13,658 nt of DNA, taken from positions 1 through 13,658 of the forward strand of contig JBBSVE010000089.1 in the NCBI GenBank assembly GCA_038233815.1, read 5' to 3'. Positions 13,037 to 13,658 of this stretch are shown one piece after another. The translations under genes and the position numbers were made by a program. Position 1 is the stretch's first letter, and the number at the start of each line of letters is the position of its first letter. Source of the DNA: JBBSVE01 sp038233815 (GTDB lineage: Bacteria; Pseudomonadota; Alphaproteobacteria; Rhodobacterales; Rhodobacteraceae). Below the pieces are notes generated by a model, which made no database searches, was not told where the DNA came from, and worked only from the letters and a program-made list of their open reading frames with translations.

Positions 13037-13465
13037 TCACATCGCGTCGGGCTTCAGCCCTCCCATTCCGCAGACGATGGCCCATTCCGCATCGCGGACC
13101 GGCTGAACCGACAAGCGGGAATTGACCACCAGCGCCATCTCCTCCAGCCCCGGCTGCACCTTGCAGGCCTCGAGCGTTACCGCGCCCGGCAGCGACTTTA
13201 CCGCCTTGATCGTGACGCAATCCCAGCGCGGATCGTCCGTGGTGCTGTCGGGCGCGCTCAATGCGATAACCTCGACGATGCCCACCACCTCCTTGCCGAC
13301 GTTGGAGTGGTAGAAAAAGCCCCGGTCGCCCACCGTCATCGCGCGCATGTTGTTGCGGGCCTGGTAGTTGCGCACGCCGTTCCACTCCTCCCCCGCCTCG
13401 CCCTTGGCGACCTGCTGATCCCAGCCCCAGACATCGGGTTCGGATTTGAATAGCCAGTGCGCCAT
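13037..13465 (-). CDS. EVE-domain protein (putative modified-base or RNA-binding)
   Basis: The 142-residue protein is a stand-alone EVE domain, related to the PUA/YTH fold that binds modified bases. It begins MAHWLFKSEPDVWGW, the typical start of the family. It then has WNGVRNYQARNNMRAM (about residues 29-44), the GFFYHSN pocket segment, VGIVEV, and a C-terminal PVRDAEWAIVCGMGG. The ligand is not known for most bacterial members. I chose ATG 13465, which shares its A with the upstream stop codon (TGATG) and has AAGGTGAT before it; ATG 13486 would add seven residues. It is probably co-translated with the YciI-like gene. Confidence 0.9.
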   Translation of the reverse strand: MAHWLFKSEPDVWGWDQQVAKGEAGEEWNGVRNYQARNNMRAMTVGDRGFFYHSNVGKEVVGIVEVIALSAPDSTTDDPRWDCVTIKAVKSLPGAVTLEACKVQPGLEEMALVVNSRLSVQPVRDAEWAIVCGMGGLKPDAM

Positions 13466-13658
13466 CAGCCGATCACCTTCTTCCATTCTGCGATGGTAAC
13501 GGAGGCGAAGAGCCCGGCCACCGCATAGGGGTCCGCCGCCGCCCAGTCGCGCGCATCAACCATGCTCTCCACGCCCAGCACGATCAGCGAGCCAGTCATC
13601 TGCCCCGCATCGTCCAGCAGCGGTCCGGCCAGTTCCACCACGCCCGAGGCATCGACAT
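13465..13658 (-). CDS. YciI-like protein, C-terminal part (cut by window edge)
   Basis: Only the last 63 codons are in the window; the gene continues past the right edge. The visible part includes VDASGVVELAGPLLDDAG, then GSLIVLGVESM, DARDWAAADPYAVAGLF, and ends in EWKKVIG. This is the YciI-like (dimeric alpha/beta barrel) pattern, with the DPY motif usual in the family. Function is poorly known; some members are fused to or work with other enzymes. Its TGA shares the A with the EVE start codon, so the two genes form a coupled pair. Confidence 0.85.
   Translation of the reverse strand, partial: VDASGVVELAGPLLDDAGQMTGSLIVLGVESMVDARDWAAADPYAVAGLFASVTIAEWKKVIG

Noticed and set aside
1..13658. 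Search for a new defence system, mobile element, prophage or CRISPR array.
   Set aside because: Every sizeable gene fits conserved Rhodobacterales backbone functions; there are no recombinases, terminal repeats, tRNA-flanking attachment sites or regularly spaced repeats.

Overview
The window is high-GC and gene-dense. Gene content and order point to an alphaproteobacterium of the Rhodobacterales (Rhodobacteraceae/Roseobacter type). The strongest evidence is a RegB/RegA redox two-component locus with an H-NS-like hvrA gene, close to ahcY, next to an alphaproteobacterial divL-tsaE-amgK-murU-addB-addA block. I see no transposases, integrases, phage genes, tRNAs, rRNAs or CRISPR arrays, and this looks like conserved chromosomal backbone. 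No intergenic stretch exceeds about 220 bases.

Left block, minus strand (1-7221). Reading right to left, a PAS-domain protein that I take to be a Rhodobacterales-type, kinase-less DivL (5499-7097) is followed by tsaE (tRNA t6A synthesis), amgK and murU (recycling of cell-wall amino sugars), addB and the start of addA (double-strand-break repair nuclease/helicase). The five genes from tsaE to addA overlap by 1 to 8 bases and are very probably translationally coupled. Upstream of divL lies a perfect TTAA-N7-TTAA sequence (7154-7168), the binding signature of CtrA. This suggests a feedback loop, because DivL acts in the CtrA phosphorelay.

Central block (7219-9745). regB (minus) and regA (plus) are divergent, with a 163-bp region between them holding plausible promoters and two palindromes. 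In Rhodobacter the senC/prrC gene usually sits here next to regA; it is absent. regA is followed by a stem-loop over its stop codon and then by hvrA. RegB senses the redox state of the electron-transport chain, RegA is its response regulator, and HvrA is an H-NS-like co-regulator.

Right block (9722-13658). An HD-domain phosphohydrolase (minus) converges on hvrA and overlaps its 3' end. A small exported protein of unknown function follows on the plus strand. Next is ahcY (S-adenosylhomocysteine hydrolase), whose Shine-Dalgarno sequence is locked in a 7-bp hairpin, and then a DUF2853-type small protein. The region 12822-13036 carries a promoter-like sequence and a very good intrinsic terminator about 105 nt apart with no ORF between them, which is a candidate small RNA. 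The window ends with an EVE-domain protein and the end of a YciI-like protein, both on the minus strand and sharing one base.

Most of the window is ordinary, well-conserved gene content. The parts most worth a second look are non-coding: the CtrA box ahead of the kinase-less divL, the ahcY leader, and the candidate sRNA.
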